DNA of 31,482 nt from UBA7887 sp964408735 (GTDB lineage Bacteria; Pseudomonadota; Alphaproteobacteria; UBA7887), in NCBI GenBank assembly GCA_964408735.1, contig CAYPAX010000052.1:1-31482 (forward strand), in the 5' to 3' direction. Positions within the stretch are counted from its first letter, which is position 1; every line of letters starts with the position of its first letter. This document shows, in pieces, positions 23,159 through 31,387 of the stretch. The notes under the pieces are model-generated. The model saw nothing but the letters and a program-made list of their open reading frames with translations, searched no databases and was not told the origin of the DNA. A program made the translations under genes and the position numbers.

Positions 23159-23877
23159 GGCGCGAGCATGCTGCGTTGGGCGGCGACGAAGGCTTCGACG
23201 AAGGGCTCCGCCGGTCGCGATACGAGATCATCCGCCGTGCCGCTTTGCACGATGTGCCCCTCGCGCAGCAGCACAATGCGGTCGCCGAAATAGGCCGCCT
23301 CGCCAAGGTCGTGAGTGACCAGCACCACGGTCTTGGCGAGCTCGCGGAAGATGGCGCGCAAGTCCGTCTGCAGATCATGGCGCACCATGGGGTCGAGGGC
23401 GCCGAGGGGCTCGTCGAGCAGGAGGACGTCCGGGTCGAGCATCAGCGCCCGCATCAGGGCGACGCGCTGGCGCTGGCCGCCGGAGAGCTGGGCCGGGTAA
23501 CGGCCGAGCAGACCGATCGGCAGGCGCACGAGCTCGGCCAGATCGGCGAGGCGAGCCTCGATCCGGTTAGCGCTCCAGCCGAGCTGGCGCGCCATCAGGG
23601 CCACATTGCCGCGTGCGGTGAGGTGCGGGAACAGGCCGCCGCCCTGCACTACATAGCCCATGCGGCGGCGCGCCTCGCGGCCGAGCGGCGCATCGTCGAA
23701 GGCGACGCCGCCGGCTTGCGGCGAAAGCAGGCCCAGCAGCAAGCGCAACAGCGTCGATTTGCCACAGCCTGAGGGGCCGATCAGCACCGTGGTCTCGCCG
23801 GGCGCGAATTCTAGGCCGAAGTCCTCGAACAACGGATCGCCGTCGAAACTGAACCGCAGGTGCGAAAGCGAGAACAT
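23155..23877 (-). CDS. ABC transporter ATP-binding protein (osmoprotectant type)
   Basis: A 240-residue ATPase with Walker A GPSGCGKST (about 34-42), Q-loop YVVQGG, signature LSGGQRQRV, Walker B VLLLDEPLGALD and switch His in LVTHD. It lacks the CBS domains of ProV/OpuCA proteins. It is the energising partner of the fused binding protein/permease that starts inside its last codons. ATG 23877 has no clear Shine-Dalgarno; TATGCT lies 6 nt upstream of the ATG, so a leaderless transcript is possible. It diverges from the VOC gene, with only 35 nt between the starts. Confidence 0.95.
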   Translation of the reverse strand: MFSLSHLRFSFDGDPLFEDFGLEFAPGETTVLIGPSGCGKSTLLRLLLGLLSPQAGGVAFDDAPLGREARRRMGYVVQGGGLFPHLTARGNVALMARQLGWSANRIEARLADLAELVRLPIGLLGRYPAQLSGGQRQRVALMRALMLDPDVLLLDEPLGALDPMVRHDLQTDLRAIFRELAKTVVLVTHDLGEAAYFGDRIVLLREGHIVQSGTADDLVSRPAEPFVEAFVAAQRSMLAP

Positions 23878-23912
23878 GAGACAAGCATAGCCCGCTGTGG
23901 CAGGATCGCGCC

Positions 23913-24299
23913 ATGAAGATCATCGGCCTCGACCATATGGTGCTCACGGTGAGCGACATGGAGCGCAGCTGCGATTTCTATCGCAAAGTGCTCGGGCTCG
24001 AGGTCGCCATATTCGAAGGCGGGCGGCGGGCGCTCAGGTTCGGCAGCCAGAAAATCAACCTGCACCAGGCCGGCGAGGAGATAAAGCCCAACGCGCCGGC
24101 CGCGGCCCCCGGCACCGGCGATATCTGCTTCGTCACCGAAACGCCCATCGACGAGGTGGTCGAGACCCTCAACACCTATCTTGTGGAGGTCGTTTACGGC
24201 CCGACCCCGCAGAACGGGGCTTGCGGGCCGATGCGCTCGGTCTATTTCCGCGACCCCGACGGCAATCTGATCGAGGTGGCCAACTACGCCGAGGGCTGA
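23913..24299 (+). CDS. VOC family (glyoxalase/dioxygenase fold) protein
   Basis: A 128-residue vicinal-oxygen-chelate protein. It begins with the strand IIGLDHMVLTVSDMERSCDF and has two beta-alpha-beta modules; the likely metal ligands are His8, His51 (INLHQAG) and Glu121 (LIEVANY), with the RDPDGNLIE ending typical of the group. The pattern is like stand-alone members often called glyoxalase or virulence-associated proteins; the substrate is unknown. The last 131 nt overlap, antisense, the extended 3' end of the DUF3179 gene. Confidence 0.88.
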   Translation: MKIIGLDHMVLTVSDMERSCDFYRKVLGLEVAIFEGGRRALRFGSQKINLHQAGEEIKPNAPAAAPGTGDICFVTETPIDEVVETLNTYLVEVVYGPTPQNGACGPMRSVYFRDPDGNLIEVANYAEG

Positions 24300-25272
24300 A
24301 GCAGGCGCTGGTGTGGATCATGCCGTCGGGATAGAAGGCGGTGAAGGCGAAAGCAAAATCGACGCTGTAAGGAATGTCTTGCCAGGCGCCGTCGCCGTCG
24401 CGACGCTGCACGACGACGCTGCCCACATCCCTGCCCGCCGCGATCTCCTTGGAATCTACGGCGGAGGCCTGGCCCGGAGACCATGCCAGCCGTAAGTCGA
24501 AGTGAACGATCTCGCCCTCACGGCGCACCAGATCGAGACTCCAAGCTTCAGCCCCGACGCGGACCACGCGCTCGAGCGCGGCGATCCCCTCAGGCAGCGG
24601 CCCGCCGTAGAGGAATGGTCGCGGCGAGGAATCGTAGCCTTCGTAGGGCGTATAGCCGTAGCGCCTGGCATGATCGCCCACCAGCACCGTGCCTCGCGGC
24701 GCGCGGGCGCGGAAATCGGCAAAGGATTCGAGCCGCGCCGGAATCATATCGAGCAATGTTCCCGTCAGCTCGCCAATTATCGCCTCGCCAAGGAACTGCT
24801 GCCACCAGGTCTCGGTCTGGCGGTCGTACATCAAGAGGTCGGAATTGCGCAGGCGCCCGGTGGTGCCGAAATCTAGCACGCGCCCGGCCACCCGGCGGTC
24901 GAAGACGATGGCGGTGTTGCAAAGCGGGCAATAGGTCACGGCAACCGGCACGCCAGCCACGGTGTCGTTGGCGATCTCGTGCCAGATCAACACTCGCAGG
25001 GGATAGGCGCGGGCCTCGCCGCCGATGACAACGCCGACAACCGGGTCGACATCGCTGAGATGTTCCGATGCCTCCGCCACCGAGACCGTGCGCGGCTCGT
25101 CGATCGGAGGAATGCCGTCACGCGGCGGCCCGCCGGAGAACACCTCGGCCAGGTCGATCGAGCGCACAGCGAAGTCTGTCTTCGGAAACTCGCGCTCGGC
25201 ACCGCGCGGAATCTGGGCCTGTGCCGCGACCGCGAAGAGACAGACGACGAAGGCGAGGGAAAACAGCTTCAT
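24169..25272 (-). CDS. DUF3179 domain protein (secreted) with an atypical C-terminal extension
   Basis: A 367-residue protein of the DUF3179 family, whose function is not established. A signal peptide is at 1-20 (KLFSLAFVVCLFAVAAQA). The core has IPPIDEPRTV, YPLRVLIWHEIANDTV, VTYCPLCNTAIVFDR, FGTTGRLRNSDLLMYDRQT and WWQQFLGEAI. The family normally ends close to the FAFAFTAFYPDG strand; here the frame runs on for about 50 Arg/Ser/Pro-rich residues into the antisense of the VOC gene before a stop. That tail does not look like protein under selection, so a normal stop was probably lost, or the true product is processed. ATG 25272 is chosen over upstream codons because it gives the signal peptide directly. 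Confidence 0.8.
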   Translation of the reverse strand: MKLFSLAFVVCLFAVAAQAQIPRGAEREFPKTDFAVRSIDLAEVFSGGPPRDGIPPIDEPRTVSVAEASEHLSDVDPVVGVVIGGEARAYPLRVLIWHEIANDTVAGVPVAVTYCPLCNTAIVFDRRVAGRVLDFGTTGRLRNSDLLMYDRQTETWWQQFLGEAIIGELTGTLLDMIPARLESFADFRARAPRGTVLVGDHARRYGYTPYEGYDSSPRPFLYGGPLPEGIAALERVVRVGAEAWSLDLVRREGEIVHFDLRLAWSPGQASAVDSKEIAAGRDVGSVVVQRRDGDGAWQDIPYSVDFAFAFTAFYPDGMIHTSACFSPRRSWPPRSDCRRGRGNRPSASARKPRSAGSGRKRPPQDRC

Positions 25273-25382
25273 GCCGGCAGTCTGGGGCGGCGGCATCCCA
25301 GCGGCAAGCGTTACGCCGCAGATTGTTACCGGCTGCGCGATGCTCTACGGTGCCGGCCGCAAGGACGAGGGAGACTGAGCGA

Positions 25383-25790
25383 ATGAAGACGCGCATCACC
25401 GCAATGCTGCTGGCCAGCTTGGCCGCGCTGCCCTGGGCCACGGCCTATGCCGAGGACTGCAAGGCCCTCAAGCAACCTATCGCGTTGTTCGAGGCGGATG
25501 CCGAGGCTCTTGCCATGGCCCATGCGCCGGCCGGATGCAGCAAGGCCTGGGATGGCTTGATGCGCGGCCACCGGCACGTCTATTTCCGTGATGTCGGCGA
25601 GCGCATGCGCGAGGAGACGTGGAGCTATGTCGTCGAGGAGACCGCAGGGAATTGCATGGTGGACGGCGCGGCCATCGCGGTCGGGCATCTGGACAATGTG
25701 ATTGTCACCTGTGAACGGCGCTTCCGTTGCGAGGACGATGAGCCCGTGCCGGTCGCCGCCACAGCCTGTGACATCATGACGCGTCGCTAA
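25383..25790 (+). CDS. Small secreted cysteine-rich protein, unknown function
   Basis: A 135-residue protein with a clear Sec signal peptide (MKTRITAMLLASLAALPWA, cleavage after TAYA) and a mature part with six cysteines in EDC, GCS, NCM, TCE, RCE and ACD contexts, enough for three disulfides. No family is recognised. ATG 25383 follows a GAGGGAGACTGAG ribosome-site region. It is 2 nt upstream of the RraA-like gene, so the two are co-transcribed, but a periplasmic and a cytoplasmic product give no obvious joint role. It diverges from the DUF3179 gene. Confidence 0.7.
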   Translation: MKTRITAMLLASLAALPWATAYAEDCKALKQPIALFEADAEALAMAHAPAGCSKAWDGLMRGHRHVYFRDVGERMREETWSYVVEETAGNCMVDGAAIAVGHLDNVIVTCERRFRCEDDEPVPVAATACDIMTRR

Positions 25791-25792
25791 CC

Positions 25793-26440
25793 ATGCCGGG
25801 CCATGATCTGGTCAGCGGCTTTGCGGCCCTTGCCACCTCGACCATCGGCAATGTGCTCGACGAGCTCGGGCTGGGCGGGCTGATCGTCAACCTGCCGCCG
25901 CTGGTGCGCGGGCGCCCGTTTTGCGGACCGGCGGTCACGGCACAGGAGGTCTGCGGGCCCTTCGGCGGTTACGAGCCGGCGAACTTCCGCGTCGGTGCCA
26001 TCCAGGATGCGGCGGGGCCGGGTGAGGTGGTGGTGATCGCCAATGACGGCGCCCAGGTCTCTACCTGGGGCGGGCTCGCTTCACTGGCCGCCGCGCGCAA
26101 GGGCATTGCCGGCGCGGTGATCGACGGCGGCGCCCGCGATATCGAGGAGATCGAGGCTTGCGGCTTCGCTATCCATGCCCGCCACCTGGTGCCCACCGGC
26201 GGGCGCAAGCGCATCAAGGTCGAGAGCATCGGCGAGCCTGTGACGGTGGACGGCGTGAGCGTCTCTCCTGGCGACATTATCGTGGCCGACGGCACCGGCA
26301 TTGCCTGCATCCCGCTCGCGCAGGCCCAGGCGGTGCTGGAGATGGCGCAAGCCTTCGCTGCCAACGATCGCGAATCCGAGCGCCTGATCGAGGCCGGCGC
26401 CAGCCTGTCCGAGGCGATGCGACGCTTCGATACGATTTGA
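25793..26440 (+). CDS. RraA-like / 4-hydroxy-4-methyl-2-oxoglutarate aldolase family protein
   Basis: A 215-residue protein of the RraA fold. Motifs include STIGNVLDELG (16-26), the phosphate-or-acid-binding GGLASLAA (93-100), and GAVIDGGARD (107-116), where Arg115 and Asp116 match the substrate/metal site of HMG/CHA aldolases. That site is kept, which favours a lyase or decarboxylase over a pure RNase E inhibitor. The length is typical. It starts 2 nt after the secreted protein gene and converges on the HicA-like gene with 10 nt between the stops. Confidence 0.85.
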   Translation: MPGHDLVSGFAALATSTIGNVLDELGLGGLIVNLPPLVRGRPFCGPAVTAQEVCGPFGGYEPANFRVGAIQDAAGPGEVVVIANDGAQVSTWGGLASLAAARKGIAGAVIDGGARDIEEIEACGFAIHARHLVPTGGRKRIKVESIGEPVTVDGVSVSPGDIIVADGTGIACIPLAQAQAVLEMAQAFAANDRESERLIEAGASLSEAMRRFDTI

Positions 26441-26450
26441 CGCCGTTGCG

Positions 26451-26717
26451 TTACAGCGGATAGTCCCGCTCCGGATTCACCTTGCAGGTCTCGAGGAATT
26501 TGCGCACCTGGATCACTTCCTCTTTCGGCAGCTTGTGGTGGGCGGTGCTGAAATTCACCTTGTGCTCGCCCAGGTGCACGGCGAGCTTGCTGCTATGGCT
26601 GTGGGACAGCTCGGCGCCAAGCTCCTTGAACACGCTCTCGACGTCGCGCAGAGAGATGTTGGCACTGATGGGATGGGCGAAAAGCGCGTGCAGAACCTTG
26701 CGGTGGCGATGGTTCAT
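26451..26717 (-). CDS. HicA-like (dsRBD-fold) small protein, no partner
   Basis: An 88-residue basic protein with the layout of HicA-related sequences: a helical start MNHRHRKVLHALFAHP, then a central beta part (KLAVHLGEHKVNF), then HHKLPKEEVIQVRKFLETC. HicA toxins are small mRNA interferases, but no HicB antitoxin gene is adjacent. Stand-alone members of this group are common and often have unclear roles, so a toxin role is not claimed. AAGGGA lies 9 nt before ATG 26717. A terminator for the upstream PuuD operon ends just before it, so it has its own promoter, possibly TTGCCG-16 nt-TATCCA on the minus strand. Confidence 0.6.
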   Translation of the reverse strand: MNHRHRKVLHALFAHPISANISLRDVESVFKELGAELSHSHSSKLAVHLGEHKVNFSTAHHKLPKEEVIQVRKFLETCKVNPERDYPL

Positions 26718-26792
26718 CGGTGCGTTCCCTTGTGTGGTCAAGGATGCTCTGTGGATAGCACCATCACGGCTGCCGGCAATGACATTGGTCAA

Positions 26793-26827
26793 AGAATAAG
26801 GGCTCCGGCCGCATTTGGCCGGAGCCC
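26793..26827 (-). terminator. Rho-independent terminator of the PuuD-like operon
   Basis: An 11-bp perfect stem (26800-26810 with 26817-26827) with a 6-nt loop; on the minus strand it is followed by TTATTCTTT. It starts 17 nt after the stop of the membrane protein gene at 26844. Confidence 0.88.
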
Positions 26828-26843
26828 CCTGTCTCGTTTCGCC

Positions 26844-27344
26844 TTAGTAGACGTTCTGTGCCGAGACCATGGCGTAGAGCATGGGGATCGACAGCATGGT
26901 GTTGGTGCGCGATGCCAGCATGGCCATGCGCGCGGCTTTCGGCTTCGCGTCGGCTTCAGCCTCCACAAGGCCGAGCGCGATTTGCTGCTTCGGCCAGATG
27001 ATGAACCAGACATTGGCGGCCATGATCAGGCCCATCCACATGCCGAAGCCGATGGCGGCATGCTTGCCGACATTGTCGGTCAGCCCCAGCGCCAGCGCCT
27101 CGACGATATAGCCGTTGAGAACGGCCAGGATGAGACCCGTGACCACCGTCGACAGCGCCGCCCAGCGGAACCAGAACAAGGCCTCCGGCGCGATGTGCTT
27201 GCCGATGGCGGGTTTCAGCTCATCGGGGATCTTCGGCATGGTCGGGGCCTGCACGAAGTTGAAGTACCACAGCAGCCCGATCCACATGACGCCGCTGAGC
27301 ACATGCAGCCAGCGAAAGAAGAACGCCCAAAATTCGTATTCCAT
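26844..27344 (-). CDS. PuuD-like (urate hydroxylase N-terminal / DUF989) membrane protein
   Basis: A 166-residue membrane protein resembling the membrane part of PuuD urate hydroxylase. Four hydrophobic spans are seen (about 7-28, 58-82, 96-118, 145-162). Conserved His14 (WLHVLSGVMWIG), His50, His95 (VGKHAAIGFGMWMG) and the IIWPKQQ segment fit the family. The cytochrome c domain of true PuuD is absent, and no purine catabolism gene is near, so urate is not a safe substrate call. AGGAGG lies 7 nt before ATG 27344. The 35-residue membrane peptide gene is 19 nt upstream. Confidence 0.75.
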   Translation of the reverse strand: MEYEFWAFFFRWLHVLSGVMWIGLLWYFNFVQAPTMPKIPDELKPAIGKHIAPEALFWFRWAALSTVVTGLILAVLNGYIVEALALGLTDNVGKHAAIGFGMWMGLIMAANVWFIIWPKQQIALGLVEAEADAKPKAARMAMLASRTNTMLSIPMLYAMVSAQNVY

Positions 27345-27363
27345 GTCTTCCCTCCTGTCCGGC

Positions 27364-27471
27364 TCAGGCGCCGCCGCCGCTGGCGATGGCCGAAACCAGG
27401 AACACCATGACAACGGTGATGACCAATCCCATGGCAACTGTCATGGGTAACGATTCGAGCGGATTTTTCAT
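27364..27471 (-). CDS. 35-residue single-span membrane peptide
   Basis: It encodes MKNPLESLPMTVAMGLVITV followed by VMVFLVSAIASGGGA and a stop. There is a short charged start, one hydrophobic span (about 11-30) and a Gly-rich tail. A good ribosome site (AGGAGAG) lies 8 to 10 nt before the ATG at 27471. It lies 19 nt upstream of the PuuD-like gene and should share its message. The size and form recall small accessory subunits of membrane oxidases, but I know no family for it. A possible promoter upstream (TTGTCT ... TAGGTT, near 27516-27542) is weak. Confidence 0.65.
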   Translation of the reverse strand: MKNPLESLPMTVAMGLVITVVMVFLVSAIASGGGA

Positions 27472-27573
27472 GCGATGTCTCTCCTACTCGCGTCTCTTCG
27501 CAGTTCAGCCGCGAAATGATATGAAACCTAGCTTAGAGCCTTTCTAGACAAGATGGAACCGGTTTGACCAAGC

Positions 27574-29022
27574 TCAACGGCGCCAGAAGCTCGGCAGGAA
27601 CAGCACCAGCACCGTGAAGAGCTCCAGCCGCCCCAGCAACATGGCCGCCGAGAGCAGCCATTTCGCGGAATCGGACAGGCTGGAGAAATTGCCGTTCGGG
27701 CCGATGACATCGCCGAGGCCGGGTCCGACATTGGCTACCGCCGTCGCCGCGCCGCTGATGGAGGTGAGGAAGTCGTGGCCATGCAGGGCCAGGCCCAGAG
27801 AGACGACGGCAAAGGCGGCGAAGAACAGGAAGTAGAAGCCCAGCACGGCGCCTGTCACGGCCTCGGTGATCGGTTTGCCGTTATATTGCGCGCTGATCAC
27901 GCCGTGGGGGCGCAACATTTGCACGATCTGGATGCGCGTCGTGGTGAACAGCACCTGGAAGCGGAAGATCTTGATGCCGCCGGTGGTGCCGCCGGTGCAG
28001 CCGCCGACGAACATCAGGAAAAACATGACGGTCAGCGCCAGCGCCCCCCATTGGCCGTAGTCGGAAGCGCTGTAACCCGTGCCGGTCATCACCGAGACCG
28101 TGTTGAAGGCGGAGAGGCGCAGCGCGGTCAGTGCCGGCATCTCCAGGCGCAGCCAGGTCCACAGTGTCATCAAGGCCACCATGGTCGCGGCGATGGCGAG
28201 GAACCAGCGCACCTGGCTGTCGCGCACAAGGTCGCGGAAGTTGCCGCGCAGTGCCGCGATATAGAGCACGAAGGGCAGGGAGCCGAGGATCATGCCGACC
28301 GTGACGATGACGTCGACCTGGGGGTTGGCGAACTGGCCGATGGAACCGTCGACGGTGGAGTAGCCGCCGGTGGCAATGGTCGTCATGGCATGGCAGATGG
28401 CATCGAAACCGCCAAGCCCGGCCAGCCAGAGCAGCAAGGCCCAAAGCATCGTCAGCAGCACATAGACGATGCCGATGCCGCTTGCGACCTGGGCGGCGCG
28501 CGGCAGGGCCTTCTCCGACTGGTCCGATGACTCGGTACGGAAAAGCTGCATGCCGCCGATACGCAGGATCGGCAGGATCGCCACCGCCATGACGATGATG
28601 CCGATGCCGCCCAGCCATTGTAGCAAGGCACGCCAGAGCAGGATGCCCGGCGGGGCGCTATCGAGGCCGCTTATCACCGTCGAGCCCGTGGTGGTGAGCC
28701 CCGACATGGCTTCGAAATAGGCGTCTGCATAGGAAAGGTCGAGGCCGGAAAAGTGGAACGGCAACCCGGCGAACGCCGTCAGCACGACCCAGCTCGCCGT
28801 GGTCAGCACAAAAGTCTGCTGCACGCTGATGGTGAAGTCCGGGCGCTGGAAAGCCAGCACCAGCCCGGTACCGACGAAGAGCGTGGCGGCGGCGGCCGCG
28901 GCGAAGACCTGCCAGTCCGGCTCGCCGACGGCAAGGTCGGCCAGCGCCGGCAGGCTCATGGTCAGCGCCAGGATGATCAGCAGGATGCCGATCACGAACA
29001 GCGAGGGGCGAAAGTCAGGCAC
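27574..29022 (-). CDS. trkH: TrkH family potassium uptake protein
   Basis: A 482-residue membrane channel subunit for K+ uptake. The four selectivity-filter loops are visible in order: EAMSGLTTTGST, CHAMTTIATGGYS, FNTVSVMTGTGYS and ATAVANVGPGLG, and the conserved GGCTGGTTGGIK lies between loops three and four. About ten spans are present, consistent with the length. No ATG lies at the proper place; GTG at 29022, 20 nt after the folE stop, gives VPDFRPSLFVIG and the usual family length. No trkA gene is in the window. It is probably translated from a folE message. Confidence 0.9.
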   Translation of the reverse strand: MPDFRPSLFVIGILLIILALTMSLPALADLAVGEPDWQVFAAAAAATLFVGTGLVLAFQRPDFTISVQQTFVLTTASWVVLTAFAGLPFHFSGLDLSYADAYFEAMSGLTTTGSTVISGLDSAPPGILLWRALLQWLGGIGIIVMAVAILPILRIGGMQLFRTESSDQSEKALPRAAQVASGIGIVYVLLTMLWALLLWLAGLGGFDAICHAMTTIATGGYSTVDGSIGQFANPQVDVIVTVGMILGSLPFVLYIAALRGNFRDLVRDSQVRWFLAIAATMVALMTLWTWLRLEMPALTALRLSAFNTVSVMTGTGYSASDYGQWGALALTVMFFLMFVGGCTGGTTGGIKIFRFQVLFTTTRIQIVQMLRPHGVISAQYNGKPITEAVTGAVLGFYFLFFAAFAVVSLGLALHGHDFLTSISGAATAVANVGPGLGDVIGPNGNFSSLSDSAKWLLSAAMLLGRLELFTVLVLFLPSFWRR

Positions 29023-29042
29023 GGCCGTGGCCGCGTCGGGCT

Positions 29043-29669
29043 CTATCGACTGGTGTTGATCATGCCCAGGAACTCCCGCCGCGTCGTCGCGTCGTCGCGG
29101 AAGGCGCCGAGCATGCGGCTGGTCTTCATGGTCACGCCGAGCTTGTTGACACCGCGCGTCGTCATGCACTGATGCTCGGCCTCGACCACCACGGCCACGC
29201 CCTTGGGCCTGAGCACACCGTCGATGGCATCGGCGATCTGCACGGTCATCTTCTCCTGGATCTGAAAGCGCCTGGCATAGACGTCCACCAGGCGCGCCAG
29301 CTTGCTGATGCCGACGACCCGGTTGGCGGGCAGATAGGCGACGTGGGCGACGCCGATGATCGGCGCCATGTGATGCTCGCAATGGGAGGAAAAGCCGATG
29401 TCGCGCAGCACCACCATCTCGTCATAACCTTCGACCTCCTCGAAAGTGCGCTCGAGCAGCTCGGTCGGGTCCGTATCATAGCCGGCGAAGTATTCCCGAT
29501 AGGCGCGTGCTACCCTTTCGGGCGTGCCCTGCAGGCCTTCGCGGTCCGGGTCGTCGCCGGCCCACAGCAACAGCGTGCGGATCGCCCTCTCCGCGTCTTC
29601 CTGGCTGGGACGGGGCTCGCTCACCCGTTCTCGATCAGCCACCGTCGATGCCGTCGCAGATTTGTTCAT
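29043..29669 (-). CDS. folE: GTP cyclohydrolase I
   Basis: A 208-residue enzyme that opens the ring of GTP to 7,8-dihydroneopterin triphosphate, the first step of folate (and queuosine precursor) synthesis. The zinc ligands are Cys97 and His100 (SSHCEHHMAP) and Cys168 (EHQCMTTRGV). VVGISKLARLVDVYARRFQIQEKMT is the tetrahydropterin-binding core (about 118-142). The first 20 residues are variable. TGAGG lies 9 nt before ATG 29669; the upstream apaG stop is 10 nt away, so the genes are linked. Confidence 0.97.
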   Translation of the reverse strand: MNKSATASTVADRERVSEPRPSQEDAERAIRTLLLWAGDDPDREGLQGTPERVARAYREYFAGYDTDPTELLERTFEEVEGYDEMVVLRDIGFSSHCEHHMAPIIGVAHVAYLPANRVVGISKLARLVDVYARRFQIQEKMTVQIADAIDGVLRPKGVAVVVEAEHQCMTTRGVNKLGVTMKTSRMLGAFRDDATTRREFLGMINTSR

Positions 29670-29679
29670 CGCTAAAGCC

Positions 29680-30099
29680 TCAGTGCACGTGATTGCGGGC
29701 GTTCGGCCGGTCTAGGGCGAAGGCGGGCACATCGACGTCAAATTGCTCGCCGGAAGCCGCCACCATCTCGTAGTGCCCGACCATGAAGCCGCTTTCCGTC
29801 ATCAGCGGCGTGCCGCTGGTATATTCGAAGGCCTCGCCCGGTGCCAGCACGGGCTGTTCGCCGACCACGCCGGCGCCGCGCACTTCCTCGGTATGGCCAT
29901 TGCCGTCCGTGATCCGCCAATAGCGGCTGCGCAGCTGCACGGTCGCCTCTCCGTGGTTCTCTATGCGTACGCGATAGGCGAAGACATAACGGGAATCGTC
30001 CGGCGAGGACTGCTCCTCCAGGTAATAGGAGCGCACCGTCACCATGATCTCCCGTGTGGTCGTCGCATAGGCGACGCCGTCGTCTTCAGCCTGTGTCAT
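29680..30099 (-). CDS. apaG: ApaG (Co2+/Mg2+ efflux-associated protein)
   Basis: A 139-residue all-beta protein of the ApaG (DUF525) family. Diagnostic blocks are VTVRSYYLEEQSSPDD, FAYRVRIENHGEATVQLRSR, YWRITDGNGHTEEVRGAGVV, EQPVLAPGEAFEYTSGTPL and GFMVGHYEM. The length is slightly above the common 125-130. ATG 30099 is preferred; a TTG at 30114 is possible. The physiological role is poorly understood. It is the first of a likely apaG-folE-trkH unit. Confidence 0.93.
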   Translation of the reverse strand: MTQAEDDGVAYATTTREIMVTVRSYYLEEQSSPDDSRYVFAYRVRIENHGEATVQLRSRYWRITDGNGHTEEVRGAGVVGEQPVLAPGEAFEYTSGTPLMTESGFMVGHYEMVAASGEQFDVDVPAFALDRPNARNHVH

Positions 30100-30164
30100 C
30101 GCCCATTTCCGCAAGAATGCACATAGCCTGTGCCAAGCGGCCAGGGTTGTCCAGTCCCTGAGGC

Positions 30165-31133
30165 TCAGCCGGCGCTACAGGAGCCGCCGCCGAGCACGCA
30201 GAAGCGGGCGCAATGGGGATGGTTCAGCATGACCTCGCCGGCTGCATCCGCCAGGCTAGCGCCCATGACGAAGCCCGGGTCGTAGGCCAGCAGCGTGCAC
30301 GCCATCAGCTGCGCTACGCCGCCCTTGGGCTTGACCACCATGCGCGAGTGCGCACACATCATATCGTCTGGCTTGATGCCGAGATGGTCCCAGCAGGCGA
30401 TGCTGATCTCGGGCACGTCCGCGGTCTCGTCCATCTCGGGAAACAGCATCAGCGCTGCCGGGTCGCCGGCATCGAGTGGCAGATCCAGCCTGGTGAAAAG
30501 CCGCCGGTAGCCGTCGCGCATCTGCGCCTCCGACTCGCCCCAGCGCAGACGGCCGGCGACGGCGATGGAGAAGCCGTTCCGCGCCAGCCATTGCAGCCCG
30601 TCGATACTTGGCTGCCAGGAGCGTGCCCCGCGCTCCTGCTCGTGCAGGGCGGCGCCGAAATGGTCGAGCGAGACGCGCAACACCAGGCGATCGCCCCAGC
30701 GCACGGCCAACGGCTGCAGGCGCTCTGCGCATTTCATCATCGGCCGCATGGCGTTGGTCAGGATCAGCACCCGGAAGCCCCGCGCTAGGCACAGTTCCAC
30801 GCAATCCAGCAGATCCGGGTTCATGAACGGCTCGCCGCCCGTAAAGCCGATCTCGCCAGTCGGCAGGCCAAGTGCTGCGATCTCGTCGAGATAGCCGCGC
30901 ACCTCATCCACGGAGAGATAGGCGAGGCGGTCGTTGCGCGGGCTCGATTCGATGTAGCAATGCCCACAAGTGAGGTTGCACAGCGTTCCCGTGTTGAACC
31001 AAAGCGTATCCAACGCACTCAGCGCCACATGCGCGCGCGGGACCCCTTTGGCGGTACGGCTGGGATTCTGGAACTTGTTCGGATCGAGCGCGGGATCGGG
31101 CAGGGGCAGGGCAGCAGGCATGGTCTCTCGCAT
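30165..31133 (-). CDS. Radical SAM protein, unknown substrate
   Basis: A 322-residue radical SAM enzyme. The [4Fe-4S] motif is Cys52-x3-Cys56-x2-Cys59 (CNLTCGHCY), followed by GFTGGEPFMNPDL (96-108) for SAM binding and the NAMRPM strand. The C-terminal part carries further cysteines (CWDHLG, MMCAHSR, MACTLL, HPHCARFCVLGGGSC) that could hold an auxiliary cluster, as in SPASM-like proteins. ATG 31133 has TAGGAA close before it; a second in-frame ATG at 31121 is possible. No peptide precursor gene was seen nearby, so a natural-product role is not indicated. It is 66 nt upstream of apaG. Confidence 0.88.
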   Translation of the reverse strand: MRETMPAALPLPDPALDPNKFQNPSRTAKGVPRAHVALSALDTLWFNTGTLCNLTCGHCYIESSPRNDRLAYLSVDEVRGYLDEIAALGLPTGEIGFTGGEPFMNPDLLDCVELCLARGFRVLILTNAMRPMMKCAERLQPLAVRWGDRLVLRVSLDHFGAALHEQERGARSWQPSIDGLQWLARNGFSIAVAGRLRWGESEAQMRDGYRRLFTRLDLPLDAGDPAALMLFPEMDETADVPEISIACWDHLGIKPDDMMCAHSRMVVKPKGGVAQLMACTLLAYDPGFVMGASLADAAGEVMLNHPHCARFCVLGGGSCSAG

Positions 31134-31271
31134 TTCCTATCACGGGCTCGCCGGCCCTTGGCCGGACATTAACAGGAAAGCGTCAGGGGGAGGGCGGGTT
31201 TTGTCAACTGAGCTGGGGACGGGTCACTTAGTCGTGAAGACCACCAACGCCTTGCAGGGCGATGTGCTCAC

Positions 31272-31300
31272 TTGCTCCTTATCCCCCAAACGGCTACGAT
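31272..31300 (+). promoter_or_regulatory. Promoter of tRNA-Gly
   Basis: TTGCTC (31272-31277), a 17-nt spacer and TACGAT (31295-31300). The predicted start near 31307 is 6 nt before the mature tRNA 5' end. Confidence 0.65.
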
Positions 31301-31312
31301 TCGCGCCGCTAA

Positions 31313-31387
<75 letters not shown>

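Noticed and set aside
27516..27542. Promoter TTGTCT ... TAGGTT before the 35-residue peptide gene
   Set aside because: The spacing (15 nt) and -10 match are poor; mentioned only as a possibility.
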